Positions 26,552-36,911 are shown, counted from the stretch's first letter. The stretch is 59,262 bases of DNA from Candidatus Daviesbacteria bacterium GW2011_GWA1_41_61 (GCA_000997385.1 LCBT01000005.1:1-59262), one strand, 5' to 3'. Notes: a model not told the origin generated them from the letters alone. Numbers and translations: made by a program.

Positions 26552-27835
26552 ATGGCTGATCAGGCCTCTCATCATAAACATGACCATGCTACCCTAACTT
26601 TCCCGGAAGGTTTTTTATGGGGAACTGCTACCTCTGCCCATCAGGTAGAGGGAGGAAACAGCAATAACGATTGGTGGCAGTGGGAACAAACAAGACCACA
26701 GCAGTTTTGGTCAGGGCCCTCTTGTGACCATTACCATAAATATGAAGAGGACTTCGATTTAGCTAAAAACTTAGGCCACAACGCTCACAGGCTATCTATT
26801 GAATGGTCCAGGATTGAACCCGAAGAGGGTAAGTTTGATTTAAGGGAGATTGAACATTACCAGAATGTTTTAAAAGCTTTAAAGGACAGGGGGCTGAAGG
26901 TGATGTTAACCCTGCACCATTTTACTAACCCTGCCTGGTTTGCCCAAAAAGGGGGCTGGGAGAACAGAAAATCAGCTTTTTATTTTGAAAGGTTTGTCAA
27001 AACCATTGTCCCAGAAATTAAAGATTATGTTGATTTTTGGATCACCATTAATGAACCGGGGGTTTTGGTCTGGGGAAGCTATATTGCCGCCATTTGGCCT
27101 CCCCAAAAAAAAAGTAGGTGGAAAGCTTTAAAAGCGATGTGGAATATCATCCGAGCCCATAAAAAGGCTTACAAAGCCATCCATAAGTTAGTTCCTAAAA
27201 CAGAAGTTGGCCTAGCCCAAAATGTCCAGTCTTACACAGCCTATCATAAACATTCTTTAATAGAACAATTTGGGGTAATCTTTTCTGATTTGGCTTCCAA
27301 CCATATCTTTTATTTTTTAACCAAAGGTTATCATGACTTTTATGGTTTAAATTATTACTTCCATTATCGTTTAAAAGAGCATGGCTTAGGAGTAGAGATT
27401 ACTGATGTGACCCACTTTTCCAAAGATATTTCTGACATGGGGTGGGAAATCTTTCCCGAGGGTATTTTTAATGTCCTAACTGACCTTTCCAACCACATAC
27501 CCATTTATCTCACTGAGTGCGGGATAGCCACCAGTAATGATGACCGGAGGATCAGGTTTTTAATGCAGTATCTACAGGAAGTTTACAGGGCTATCCAGGC
27601 TGGAGTAAATGTTAAGGGTTTTTTCTACTGGAGCCTGCTGGATAACTTTGAATGGGCTGATGGATATGAACCTAAGTTTGGCCTGATTGAAGTAGATTTT
27701 AAAACCCAAAAAAGGACTATTAAACCCTCAAGTTTACTTTATCAAGATATCATCAAACACAATGGCATCAGACATAAGCTAATGAAATTCCTAGGCCACA
27801 GGGTTTCTGTCAAAGAGGTTTTAGAAGAAAAATAG
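26552..27835 (+). CDS. Glycoside hydrolase family 1 (beta-glucosidase-like)
   Basis: FPEGFLWGTATSAHQVEGGNSNNDWWQWE, TINEPGV, YLTECGIA, GFFYWSLLDNFEWADGYEPKFGLIEVD. Confidence 0.95.
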   Translation: MADQASHHKHDHATLTFPEGFLWGTATSAHQVEGGNSNNDWWQWEQTRPQQFWSGPSCDHYHKYEEDFDLAKNLGHNAHRLSIEWSRIEPEEGKFDLREIEHYQNVLKALKDRGLKVMLTLHHFTNPAWFAQKGGWENRKSAFYFERFVKTIVPEIKDYVDFWITINEPGVLVWGSYIAAIWPPQKKSRWKALKAMWNIIRAHKKAYKAIHKLVPKTEVGLAQNVQSYTAYHKHSLIEQFGVIFSDLASNHIFYFLTKGYHDFYGLNYYFHYRLKEHGLGVEITDVTHFSKDISDMGWEIFPEGIFNVLTDLSNHIPIYLTECGIATSNDDRRIRFLMQYLQEVYRAIQAGVNVKGFFYWSLLDNFEWADGYEPKFGLIEVDFKTQKRTIKPSSLLYQDIIKHNGIRHKLMKFLGHRVSVKEVLEEK

Positions 27836-27906
27836 CACATATAAAGAGTTGATTAATATCCTCTTCTGTCTTGTCTTAAAGCTTCATTTTGTTATATGGT
27901 TAAAGT

Positions 27907-28812
27907 ATGAGTTTTCTGCCCATAGCAGTTTTAGCCTATGCTTTAAGTGGAGGAGCTATTATCATTGATAAGATCCTCCTTAAAACCTCTCTTCCCAACC
28001 CCCTAACTTATGCTTTCTATATAAGTTTATTGCAGTTGTTAGTCCTACTGCTTATTCCCTTTGGTTTTAGCCTAAATTTGGGAACACCTGCCTATTTAGC
28101 TATCATTTCAGGTATATTTTATGTCTTTGCCCTTTATACCTTTTTTGCCAGCTTAAAGAAAAATGAGGCTTCCGTTGTAGGACCTTTGGTAGGCATGCTC
28201 AATCCCTTTTTTACCATCCTTTTGGGAAGCTTATTTTTAAGCCAAACACTTACCCCTATCCAAAATTTTGCAGTCTTCATCTTAATCTTGGGAGCTTTAA
28301 TATTAACCTTAAATATCTGGAGGAACAAACTTCAGTTCAACCGGAGGATCCTTTGGATCATCACTTCAGGTCTGCTGTTTGCTTTATCTTACCTACTTTT
28401 AAGGGAGGCCTTTTTTACCCTCTCTTTTTTAGACGGATTGATTGTCAGCCGGACTTCCTCAGGATTGTTTGTTTTAACGTTTTTAATTTTCCCCCATATA
28501 AAAAAACAAATTTTCACCTCCAACAAATCCCAACAGACCGTCAGTTCAAAATCTACGCTTATTTTACTGGCGTCAGGACAAACCATGGGGGCTCTCTCAG
28601 GATTACTGATTGCCTATGGTGTAAAACTGGCCAATCCGGCTCTGGTGAATTCTCTTTTCGGGATTCAATATTTGGTCATTTTAACAACTGCCATCTTTTT
28701 GGCTAAAAATAGGCCTCAGCTTCTGGATGAAACACTGAGTAAGGCTGTTATTACCCAAAAAGTGGTTGGGGCAGCAGTCTTAAGTTTGGGACTTTATCTT
28801 TTAGCTGTATGA
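27907..28812 (+). CDS. EamA/DMT-family transporter
   Basis: 10-TM-like hydrophobic pattern; EASVVGPLVGMLNPFFTILLGSLFLSQTLTPIQ. Confidence 0.82.
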   Translation: MSFLPIAVLAYALSGGAIIIDKILLKTSLPNPLTYAFYISLLQLLVLLLIPFGFSLNLGTPAYLAIISGIFYVFALYTFFASLKKNEASVVGPLVGMLNPFFTILLGSLFLSQTLTPIQNFAVFILILGALILTLNIWRNKLQFNRRILWIITSGLLFALSYLLLREAFFTLSFLDGLIVSRTSSGLFVLTFLIFPHIKKQIFTSNKSQQTVSSKSTLILLASGQTMGALSGLLIAYGVKLANPALVNSLFGIQYLVILTTAIFLAKNRPQLLDETLSKAVITQKVVGAAVLSLGLYLLAV

Positions 28813-29888
28813 AAAAACATCACCAATCTAAAATCAACCAAGGACACCGGCACCTACAAATTTTTGTATTAGTTGTCTTCATATTGCTTTCTTTAATTTT
28901 TATCCAAGCCAACAGGGTAATTGACCAAGAAAATATCTCCCAAACCATTCCTTTAGGGGTCTCATTTTCTCCCCGATATGCCCAGGATTTAGGACAAGAT
29001 CCCCAAGTTGTCTACAGACAAATCTTAAAAGATCTGGATGTTAAAAACTTACGCTTAAGTGCCTCTTGGGACGAGATTGAACCCAAACCTGGAAAATTTA
29101 ATTTTGATAATCTTGATTATTACTTAAGTCAAGCTGAGGCAGCTCAAGCTCAGGTTTTACTGGCAGTAGGTTTTAAACTGCCCCGCTGGCCGGAGTGCCG
29201 GTCTCCTTATTGGTTAGATTATAAAAATACCCAGCTTCGCCAGGAACGCCAACTGCTGATGGTCAAAGAGGTGGTCAAACGCTATAATCAAAACCCCACA
29301 GTTTTTGCCTTTCAGGTAGAAAATGAACCGCTTTTATCCTTTGATTTTGGTATTTGCCCTACCGCTGATGAAAAGTTTTTGCAGCAGGAAGTGGCTTTAA
29401 TCCGGTCTTTGACTAAAAAACCTTTAATTTTAACGGACTCGGGGGAACTCGGGTGGTGGACTAAACCGATGCAGCTTTCAGATTATATGGGGACAACTTT
29501 ATACCGGATTGTCCACAACAATTACTTGGGGCTGGTTCCCTATTATTTTCAGCCTTGGTATTACCGTTTGAAATTTGGATTAATCAGCACTCTTTTAGCC
29601 CCTCAAAATAAAGGCACCATCGTAGTCGAGCTTCAAGGGGAACCTTGGGCTAATACTGCCCTGACTGAGGTTTCTTTAAATCAACAGCTTCAGAGCTTTC
29701 CTTTAAGCCAATTTAAAACCAATGTCAACTTTGCTAAAAAAGTTGGAGCCAAGCAGATTTACCTGTGGGGAGCAGAATGGTGGTACTACATTAAATCCCA
29801 AGGCCATCCGGAGTATTGGGAATATGCCAAAGGGATATTCAAAGGCATAAATTTCTTTGCTTATCTCTATTTATCTACTGCTTTCTAA
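28809..29888 (+). CDS. Cellulase-like (GH5-like clan A) glycoside hydrolase, membrane anchored
   Basis: RLSASWDEIEPKPGKFNFDNLDYYL, VFAFQVENEPLL, QIYLWGAEWW. Confidence 0.72.
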   Translation: MKKHHQSKINQGHRHLQIFVLVVFILLSLIFIQANRVIDQENISQTIPLGVSFSPRYAQDLGQDPQVVYRQILKDLDVKNLRLSASWDEIEPKPGKFNFDNLDYYLSQAEAAQAQVLLAVGFKLPRWPECRSPYWLDYKNTQLRQERQLLMVKEVVKRYNQNPTVFAFQVENEPLLSFDFGICPTADEKFLQQEVALIRSLTKKPLILTDSGELGWWTKPMQLSDYMGTTLYRIVHNNYLGLVPYYFQPWYYRLKFGLISTLLAPQNKGTIVVELQGEPWANTALTEVSLNQQLQSFPLSQFKTNVNFAKKVGAKQIYLWGAEWWYYIKSQGHPEYWEYAKGIFKGINFFAYLYLSTAF

Positions 29889-30009
29889 ATTGACCTATAT
29901 TGATTTAATAAGACCTATTTAGTAGAGCTTTATTTTCCTAAATTCCGAGATTACAATGAGCGTGGAGAGACCCTTATGTGAAGCTGATGATACAGTTTAG
30001 ATATATTAC

Positions 30010-32325
30010 ATGAGCAGGCTGCCGCGTAAATGCCCTACCGGTAAGAAAAAAATCCTCTTTTCAAAACTCTCTTATGTCCCAAAAAAAATTTATCCTGTAA
30101 CCCATTCCTTAAAACTTTTTTTACTCCTTTTAGCTTTTATCCTCATCAAGATTGGAACCTGGACACAACTGTTAATTAAAATTTTGATTTTAAATAGTCT
30201 GAAAACATTTGGTTATCTTCAAAGCACCTTGGTCAGTAACTGTAAATCTCTCTTGCCACTTATCCCGTATTACTTATCCTGTATCACTAAAAAACACTAC
30301 CTCCTTCCTAAAGGAGCCCGGGTTAGAATTTTAGTCTTCTTAATCATCTTGGCTTTTTTTACTTATTCCCAAGTGATTGTTAAACTGGCTGCCCAAATCC
30401 CCTCTCCTCACCAGTTAACTTCCACCCAGCGCCCTTTAACCACGGAAGTTTATGCCCGGGATGGCAAACTTTTATACCAAATTTATGAAGGCAGAAACAG
30501 GAAATTAATTAAACTGGAAGATCTGCCCCAATATTTAATTAATGCCACCATTGCCATTGAAGACCAACACTTCTTTACTCATCCGGGGGTTGATCCTTTG
30601 GGAATTATCAGAGCCTTAAAAGTTAACTTAAGAGAAGGACAGGTGGAAGGAGCTTCAACTATCACCCAACAGCTGATTAAAAATATCATCCTAACTCCCG
30701 AAAAAACCTATCAAAGAAAGATCAAAGAGATTCTTCTAGCCTTTTGGGCAGAGAGGATCTATTCCAAAAGGCAGATCCTGCAGATGTACTTTAATGAAGC
30801 CCCTTATGGCGGCCCGGCTTGGGGCATCGAAGCAGCTGCAGAAACCTACTTTGACAAATCAGCTCACAATTTAACCCTGGCAGAAAGCGCTTACCTGGCA
30901 GGATTACCAGCTTCTCCCACTGAATTTTCTCCCTATGGCACACACCCGGAAAAGGGTTTACAAAGACAGCAGGAGGTACTAAGGAGAATGGTGGAAGACG
31001 GTTATATTACCCAAGCTCAAGCCCAACAAGTTTTGGAGGCAAAACTTTCCTTTAAACCTCCCCGTCAGGAGATTAAAGCCCCCCATTTTGTAATGTATGT
31101 CCGTGCACTTTTGGCTTCCCAGTATGGAGAAAGGACCGTTTCCCAAGGCGGGCTGAAAGTGACTACCTCTTTAGATTTAGATATCCAGCAGATGGCTGAA
31201 GCGGTGGTAGAAGAGCAGGTAGATAAATTAGCTGGACTGAGGGTAGGAAATGGAGCAGCCATGATTACCAAAGCTCAAACCGGGGAAATTTTAGCCATGG
31301 TCGGCTCAAAAGACTATTTTGATAAAAACGGAGGCAACTTTAATGTCACCCTCTCCCTTCGCCAGCCGGGCTCCTCCATCAAACCGATCACTTATTCATC
31401 TGCCTTTAAGTTGGGTTACTCTCCAGGAACGATTCTACTAGATACTCCCACCACCTTCCCCAACCCCTGGGGCCAAGCTTACTCCCCCAAAAACTATGAC
31501 GGCAGATTTCATGGAGCTGTCAGTATCAGAGTAGCCCTGGGTTCTTCCTATAATATCCCGGCTGTTAAGATGCTGGCTGTAGTTGGTATCCCTGCCATGC
31601 TACAAACTGCCAAGGAGATGGGAATTACCACTTTAAACAAACCACAAGACTACGGCCTTTCTTTAACTTTAGGGGGAGGAGCTGTCAAGATGCTGGAGAT
31701 GATGTCGGTTTATGGCAGTTTGGCTTCAGAGGGGGTCAAACACCCTTCCTTAGCTATTTTAAAGGTAACAGATTCTTATGGTAATGTCTTGGAAGATCAT
31801 CAGGAGATTGAAGGAGAGAGGGTTTTAACAGAAGAGGTGGCCTACCTCATTTCCCATATCTTGGCTGATAATAAGGCCCGGACTCCGGCTTTTGGACCAA
31901 ACTCCTTACTAAAAATTCCTGGCAGGACAGTAGCAGTTAAAACCGGAACCTCTGATGATAAGAGGGATAATTGGACCTTTGGTTACACTCCGGAGTTTGT
32001 GGTAGGGGCTTGGGTAGGCAACAATGACAACTCCCCCATGGATCCCAAGCTTACTTCAGGCATTACCGGGGCAACCCCTATCTGGCATGATATTATGAGC
32101 AATCTAACCTTTCAAAGGGCTGATATCGCCTTTAAAAAACCCAAAGGGATTATGGAGATCGATAATGCCTGGGGAAAAGATTTAGCCATCTCCGGTCAAA
32201 CTCCCAAAACAGTGGTCGGTTACAAAAAAGTCAAACAGATTGATGAGGCCACCGGCAGTGAGAGAGAGGTTATTACCTACACTGATCCCTTTTCTATCTA
32301 CACTCCAGATAAAACCACCCAGTAA
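30010..32325 (+). CDS. Penicillin-binding protein 1A family
   Basis: AIEDQHFFTHPGVDPLGIIRAL, GASTITQQLIKN, PGSSIKPITY, KTGTSDDKRDNWTFGYTP. Confidence 0.95.
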   Translation: MSRLPRKCPTGKKKILFSKLSYVPKKIYPVTHSLKLFLLLLAFILIKIGTWTQLLIKILILNSLKTFGYLQSTLVSNCKSLLPLIPYYLSCITKKHYLLPKGARVRILVFLIILAFFTYSQVIVKLAAQIPSPHQLTSTQRPLTTEVYARDGKLLYQIYEGRNRKLIKLEDLPQYLINATIAIEDQHFFTHPGVDPLGIIRALKVNLREGQVEGASTITQQLIKNIILTPEKTYQRKIKEILLAFWAERIYSKRQILQMYFNEAPYGGPAWGIEAAAETYFDKSAHNLTLAESAYLAGLPASPTEFSPYGTHPEKGLQRQQEVLRRMVEDGYITQAQAQQVLEAKLSFKPPRQEIKAPHFVMYVRALLASQYGERTVSQGGLKVTTSLDLDIQQMAEAVVEEQVDKLAGLRVGNGAAMITKAQTGEILAMVGSKDYFDKNGGNFNVTLSLRQPGSSIKPITYSSAFKLGYSPGTILLDTPTTFPNPWGQAYSPKNYDGRFHGAVSIRVALGSSYNIPAVKMLAVVGIPAMLQTAKEMGITTLNKPQDYGLSLTLGGGAVKMLEMMSVYGSLASEGVKHPSLAILKVTDSYGNVLEDHQEIEGERVLTEEVAYLISHILADNKARTPAFGPNSLLKIPGRTVAVKTGTSDDKRDNWTFGYTPEFVVGAWVGNNDNSPMDPKLTSGITGATPIWHDIMSNLTFQRADIAFKKPKGIMEIDNAWGKDLAISGQTPKTVVGYKKVKQIDEATGSEREVITYTDPFSIYTPDKTTQ

Positions 32326-32333
32326 AAAATGAA

Positions 32334-32741
32334 TTACTCCAGCACTACCCAGCCTCTTAAATCTTTCTTTTTATATTTGATAGGCGAGGTAATGAACCTT
32401 TCCGACTTAGAGATAAAAATTAGTGTCCCAAAGACACTTCCCTGTTTTAAAGCTTGATATTTTTTGTCCTCTCCTTTGTTCCCGACAGTAATCTGTTTGC
32501 CATAATCTCTAAAAATTTTTTCTATATCCGGCTGCTCCATGCCTTCAAAAAAGAGTGCCTTTTTAACCTTTAATTGTCCTATAATCTCTTTCCCCGGTAA
32601 TTTCATAAAAACAATGTCCCCCACTGATACCTGGCCATAAGGAGCAATCCGGTGTTTACTAAAACGGGTCTCAATAGTCTTAACCCCACACAAAATAGCC
32701 TCAATAGCTGATTTGTGCATGATAGCCAAGTGCTTCTTCAC
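32334..32741 (-). CDS. ASCH domain protein
   Basis: AIEAILCGVKTIETRFSKHRIAPYGQVSVGDIVFMKLPGKEIIGQLKVKK. Confidence 0.78.
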   Translation of the reverse strand: MKKHLAIMHKSAIEAILCGVKTIETRFSKHRIAPYGQVSVGDIVFMKLPGKEIIGQLKVKKALFFEGMEQPDIEKIFRDYGKQITVGNKGEDKKYQALKQGSVFGTLIFISKSERFITSPIKYKKKDLRGWVVLE

Positions 32742-32805
32742 ACCCAGAATATACTCTCTAGAGTCCGAACATTCAATATGTTAAACTTAATGGGCAAAAC
32801 TTATC

Positions 32806-32988
32806 ATGAGCAAAATCCTTGACTTTTTAACTGAAGTTAGAGTAGAATTATCCAAAGTTGTTTGGCCGACACCCAATCAAGCTATTAGGCTTACAGTAAT
32901 TGTTATTATGGTTACAATTACCGTAGGCTTTTTTATTGGAGCGGTTGACTACTTACTAACCAAAGCTCTTGAACTTGTATTAAAATGA
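32806..32988 (+). CDS. secE: Preprotein translocase subunit SecE
   Basis: FLTEVRVELSKVVWPTPNQAIRLTVIVIMV; followed by nusG. Confidence 0.93.
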   Translation: MSKILDFLTEVRVELSKVVWPTPNQAIRLTVIVIMVTITVGFFIGAVDYLLTKALELVLK

Positions 32989-32999
32989 TGACAGCGACA

Positions 33000-33026
33000 A
33001 GAGTCCGAACTAAGTGAGGACTCATT
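33000..33026. repeat. Small palindrome between secE and nusG
   Basis: GAGTCC-GAACTAAGTGA-GGACTC; CGAACTAAGTGAGGA resembles CGAACGTTAGTGAGGA in the rplA insertion; AGAGTCCGAAC also occurs at 32760-32770. Confidence 0.5.
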
Positions 33027-33649
33027 GGAGGAATCATAAAAAGATGAGTAATGACGATCAAAACATAACCAAAACTAATGATGATCAGCCTCAGACTCCT
33101 ACTCCTATGGTTGAGACTGGTCCCAGACCCAGGTGGTATGTAGTCCATACCTACTCCGGACATGAGAACAAAGTGGCTACTGCTTTAAAACAAAGGGTAG
33201 AATCAGAACATTTGGAAAAAAAGATTTTAGATGTTTTAGTCCCTACTCAGGACAAAATTGAGATCAGGGGCGGGAAAAAGGAGACTGTCAAAGAGAAGAT
33301 CTTCCCAGGCTATATCTTGGTTAGAATATTACTCGATGATACTTCCTGGCTGGCTGTCAAAACCACTCAAGGAGTAACTTCCTTTATTGGTACCTCTGGT
33401 AAACCTACTCCTATTGCTGATAGTGAGGTAGAGTCTATTGTTAACTTTATGCAGCAGGGTGGACAGCCTACTTACAAACAGGTCTTTATAGAAGGAGATA
33501 CTGTTAAAATTATTGATGGACCGTTTACAGAATTTATCGGTAAGGTAGAAACAGTTGATAAGGAAAAGGGCAAAGTTAGGATTTTAGTTTCTATCTTTGG
33601 CCGGGAAACACCGGTAGAACTGGATTTTCTTCAAATTGCAAAGCTGTAA
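33014..33649 (+). CDS. nusG: Transcription termination/antitermination protein NusG
   Basis: RWYVVHTYSGHENKVATALKQR, FPGYILVRI, GDTVKIIDGPFTEFIGKVE; true start may be ATG at 33044. Confidence 0.95.
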   Translation: MRTHWRNHKKMSNDDQNITKTNDDQPQTPTPMVETGPRPRWYVVHTYSGHENKVATALKQRVESEHLEKKILDVLVPTQDKIEIRGGKKETVKEKIFPGYILVRILLDDTSWLAVKTTQGVTSFIGTSGKPTPIADSEVESIVNFMQQGGQPTYKQVFIEGDTVKIIDGPFTEFIGKVETVDKEKGKVRILVSIFGRETPVELDFLQIAKL

Positions 33650-33670
33650 GGAACCTAAGTAACTTAAACT

Positions 33671-34099
33671 ATGGCTAAAAAAATTAAAACATATATTAAA
33701 CTAAACATTCCGGCCGGATCTGCTACGGCTGCACCTCCAGTGGGTCCGGCTTTAGGCCAACATGGTTTGCCTATCATGGAGTTTGTTAAAGCTTTTAATG
33801 AGAAGACCAAGGAGAAATCCGGCAATATTTTGCCAGTAGTTATTACGGTTTTCGAAGACAGAACTTTTTCCTTTATTACTAAGGAACCACCGATTGCGGA
33901 GATGATTAAAAAGGCTTTAAAGGTGGAAAAAGGCTCAGGAAAAGCTGGAAAAGAGACTGCTGGAACCTTAACTAAAGATCAGGTCAAAACTATTGCTGAA
34001 GCTAAAATGCCCGATTTAAATACTAAGAAGCTAGAATCAGCCATGAGAACTGTGGAGGGTGTAGCCAGAAGTATGGGAGTAAAGGTACAGAAAGGATAA
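33671..34099 (+). CDS. rplK: 50S ribosomal protein L11
   Basis: [38 protein letters not shown]. Confidence 0.97.
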   Translation: MAKKIKTYIKLNIPAGSATAAPPVGPALGQHGLPIMEFVKAFNEKTKEKSGNILPVVITVFEDRTFSFITKEPPIAEMIKKALKVEKGSGKAGKETAGTLTKDQVKTIAEAKMPDLNTKKLESAMRTVEGVARSMGVKVQKG

Positions 34100-34105
34100 T
34101 CTACC

Positions 34106-34981
34106 GTGGGAAAAACTAAAATCAAAACAATAGATGACTCTGTTAAAGAGGAAAAAAAAACTAAAAAGTCAGAAAAACCTTCTAAGGTGGAGTCAGTTGA
34201 AAAAACTATAGAGCAAGTGAGGGGTGACGCGGAAGAGGGCTCCCGTCGACTCGCCCGCACGAACGTTAGTGAGGAGGACGGACGACGGGATACTGCAGCG
34301 GCAGGACCCCGAACGGAAGCAGACAACAAACAAGCAAAACAAAATAAGAAATCCCATGGTAAAAAATACCAGGAGAAAACCCAGATGGTAGATCAAAACC
34401 AAACTTATCCTTTGGAAGAAGCTATTGAATTAGCTCAACAAACTTCTTATACCAAGTTTCCTGGTTCTTTAGAGCTTCACATTAACACCCAATTTAAAAA
34501 TATCAAAGGTACTGTCTCCCTACCTTATACTGTAGGTAAACAACTGACTATCTTAGCTTTTGGTAATCATACTAAAGAAGCTGGAGCAGACATTGTAGGA
34601 ACCGATGAGACCATTGACCAAATTGCCAAAGGCAAAATTAACTTTGATGCTGTCGTAGCTACTCCAGAGTGGATGCCCAAACTGGCTAAAATAGCTAAAG
34701 TTTTAGGCCCAAGGGGACTAATGCCTTCTCCTAAAAATGAGACTGTAACAGAGAACTTAACTAAAGCTGTCTCAGAGCTTAGAGGAGGTAAAACTGAATA
34801 TAAGACTGAAGCCAATGGCCAAGTTATCCATCTGCTAATAGGAAAAGTTAATCAGCCCAAAGAGGAGGTTAAAGCTAATATTAAAGTGCTTTATAACAAT
34901 ATTGGCAGATCTAAAATTAAAAAGATCACCCTCTCTCCTACCATGGGACCAGGGATTAAAGTTAACCCTGCCTCTATCTAA
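34106..34981 (+). CDS. rplA: 50S ribosomal protein L1 with N-terminal extension and inserted element
   Basis: YPLEEAIELAQQTSYTKFPGSLELH, LGPRGLMPSPKNETVTENL; insertion RGDAEEGSRRLARTNVSEEDGRRDTAAAGPRTEADNK. Confidence 0.95.
   Translation: MGKTKIKTIDDSVKEEKKTKKSEKPSKVESVEKTIEQVRGDAEEGSRRLARTNVSEEDGRRDTAAAGPRTEADNKQAKQNKKSHGKKYQEKTQMVDQNQTYPLEEAIELAQQTSYTKFPGSLELHINTQFKNIKGTVSLPYTVGKQLTILAFGNHTKEAGADIVGTDETIDQIAKGKINFDAVVATPEWMPKLAKIAKVLGPRGLMPSPKNETVTENLTKAVSELRGGKTEYKTEANGQVIHLLIGKVNQPKEEVKANIKVLYNNIGRSKIKKITLSPTMGPGIKVNPASI
34222..34315. repeat. Palindromic insertion element in rplA
   Basis: TCCCGTCG (34241-34248) / CGACGGGA (34283-34290) inverted repeat; 28-bp exact match 34282-34309 to tgt; ends resemble the GT4 insertion. 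Confidence 0.8.
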
Positions 34982-34990
34982 ATTTAAAGG

Positions 34991-35986
34991 TTACTGCCGG
35001 CGGAATTTTTTCCAGACTAAATTCAGATCAAATTTAAGCAGGTAAAGAGAGGAGATCCCAGCGATCAACAGCAGCACCACGGTTAAAATATGGAATAAAA
35101 CTGCAACTGCCGAAACTAAATTATTACTTATGCCAATGATCCCTCCAAAGACAGCCAAAATAGCTGCTTCAGCTGAACCTACATAACCCGGGGCAGCTGG
35201 AATGAGAAAGGTTAGAGCCGCCAGAGAGGTTCCCAAAATAACTTTGGGCAAAGCTACTTCCACTCCTAAAGAGTTAAAAAGCGCCAACCAGATAAAGCTG
35301 TCCGAGATCAAGGCCAAAAAAGTTAAGGCAATCAAAGCCCCAATCTCTAGAGGTTGACGGCGTAAAATGGCAAATCCTTCAATCAAAGTGTGGGTGAGTT
35401 TTAAAAAACCATCCCTCAACCTTTTAATACCGAAGAAGCTGCTCGCCACTGTAGTAATTTTTTTGCTCCAAGACTGACTTTTTAGAACTAGAAAAAAAGC
35501 TAAAGTAACAAGACCAAAGATTGCAAAAATTGTCTGGGTCAGTTTTAAAGGCAGGGCGGTAGGCACAAAAACCAGCAAAACAGCGATCAAAAGCAGCACT
35601 CCCCAAAAGTCCAAAAACCTGTCTACTAAAACCCAGATAACAGTTTTACCTAAGGGAAGGTTATATTGAGAGGTGAGATAAACACTTTTGGCTACCTCCC
35701 CTACCCTAATAGGGATCATAAAAGATAGAAACTGGCTCAAAAGGTTTAACATGGTCACATCTTTAAAGGGAATTTTATAAGCCGATAGAAGCAGCTTTAA
35801 ACGAAGAGCCCGCAAAATGGTGCTGATAATGAAGAAAGCTATAAACAAAAAAACCACTTTAAAATCAGCAGTTTTTATGATCTGTAAAACTTCTCCCGGG
35901 TTGACAAACTTTAACCACACCCCAATTAAAATTACTCCCAATAAAGAGTTGCCTAAAATTCTCAGCCACACACCCCTGTTAAACAT
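34991..35986 (-). CDS. Lysylphosphatidylglycerol synthetase TM region / flippase-like (UPF0104) protein
   Basis: RALRLKLLLSAYKIPFKDVTMLNLLSQFLSFMIPIRVGEVAKSVYL, PAAPGYVGSAEAAILAVF. Confidence 0.87.
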   Translation of the reverse strand: MFNRGVWLRILGNSLLGVILIGVWLKFVNPGEVLQIIKTADFKVVFLFIAFFIISTILRALRLKLLLSAYKIPFKDVTMLNLLSQFLSFMIPIRVGEVAKSVYLTSQYNLPLGKTVIWVLVDRFLDFWGVLLLIAVLLVFVPTALPLKLTQTIFAIFGLVTLAFFLVLKSQSWSKKITTVASSFFGIKRLRDGFLKLTHTLIEGFAILRRQPLEIGALIALTFLALISDSFIWLALFNSLGVEVALPKVILGTSLAALTFLIPAAPGYVGSAEAAILAVFGGIIGISNNLVSAVAVLFHILTVVLLLIAGISSLYLLKFDLNLVWKKFRRQ

Positions 35987-36029
35987 AAATTTAATTATAT
36001 AGCTAAATATGGTATGTTGGTAGTAGAAG

Positions 36030-36911
36030 ATGGAATATCTAGCTCAAAAATTAAACCTGACCAAGCAACAGCTTATAACCTTTTCCCTTTTTGCTTTGCT
36101 GATTATCAGTTTGCCCGTTACTCTATATTTAACTAGGCTATTTTTTAAAGCCCCTTTACCCCAGTCTCAGATAAGCAGGAAAGTCCCGGTTAACCCTCCT
36201 TCTGAGTCTTTTGCCCAAGGTCCAGAAAGTTCTTTAGAAAAACAGATTAAACAATCTCTTTCCCCCACCCCTACTGAGGAACCTACTCCAGACGAGACAG
36301 CTAATGCCAGTGTCAGCTTTGGACCCACTTTAAACTTCAAAGTGACCATTGAAGGCAGGCGTAAAGGTAGTTTTGCCACCCAGGCTTTTGTGGGTATAGC
36401 CTCGGGCAGTGTAAATAAAAGACCCAAATACCTACTCAGCTTTACAATTAACATTCCCAAATCAGGAGTTTTTAATGGATTAAGTTTAGCGGGACTGGAA
36501 ACAGGCTCTACCTATACCGCTTACATTAAAGGGTCTGCCCAGATAGATTCTGCCGCCACCCTTACTTTAAGCCCTACCACCAACCGTTTAAATGGAGGCA
36601 CCCCTTTAAATTTAATCTCAGGAGATTTAAATGAGGATAATATTATTGATAATACCGACTACAACCTCGCCAAGAGCCTTTATGGAACCACCTCTTCCTC
36701 TTCAGGATGGAACGAAAGAGCTGATTTTAACTTAGATGGGACTATCAACAACTTTGATCTAAGTATTATCAGTAAAAACCTAGGAAAAATAGGGGCTTCA
36801 GGAATCTGGTATTCCAAAGCTTCCGGTTCCCCCGGACTTTTAGGAATAGAGGCCAGCCAAACAGCTTCATCCTCAGGAGGTTATTGGATCTGGATCCCCC
36901 CTACAGATTAA
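36030..36911 (+). CDS. Dockerin type I-like domain membrane-anchored protein
   Basis: GDLNEDNIIDNTDYNLAKSLYG and ADFNLDGTINNFDLSIISKNLGK duplicated Ca-binding segments. Confidence 0.78.
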   Translation: MEYLAQKLNLTKQQLITFSLFALLIISLPVTLYLTRLFFKAPLPQSQISRKVPVNPPSESFAQGPESSLEKQIKQSLSPTPTEEPTPDETANASVSFGPTLNFKVTIEGRRKGSFATQAFVGIASGSVNKRPKYLLSFTINIPKSGVFNGLSLAGLETGSTYTAYIKGSAQIDSAATLTLSPTTNRLNGGTPLNLISGDLNEDNIIDNTDYNLAKSLYGTTSSSSGWNERADFNLDGTINNFDLSIISKNLGKIGASGIWYSKASGSPGLLGIEASQTASSSGGYWIWIPPTD

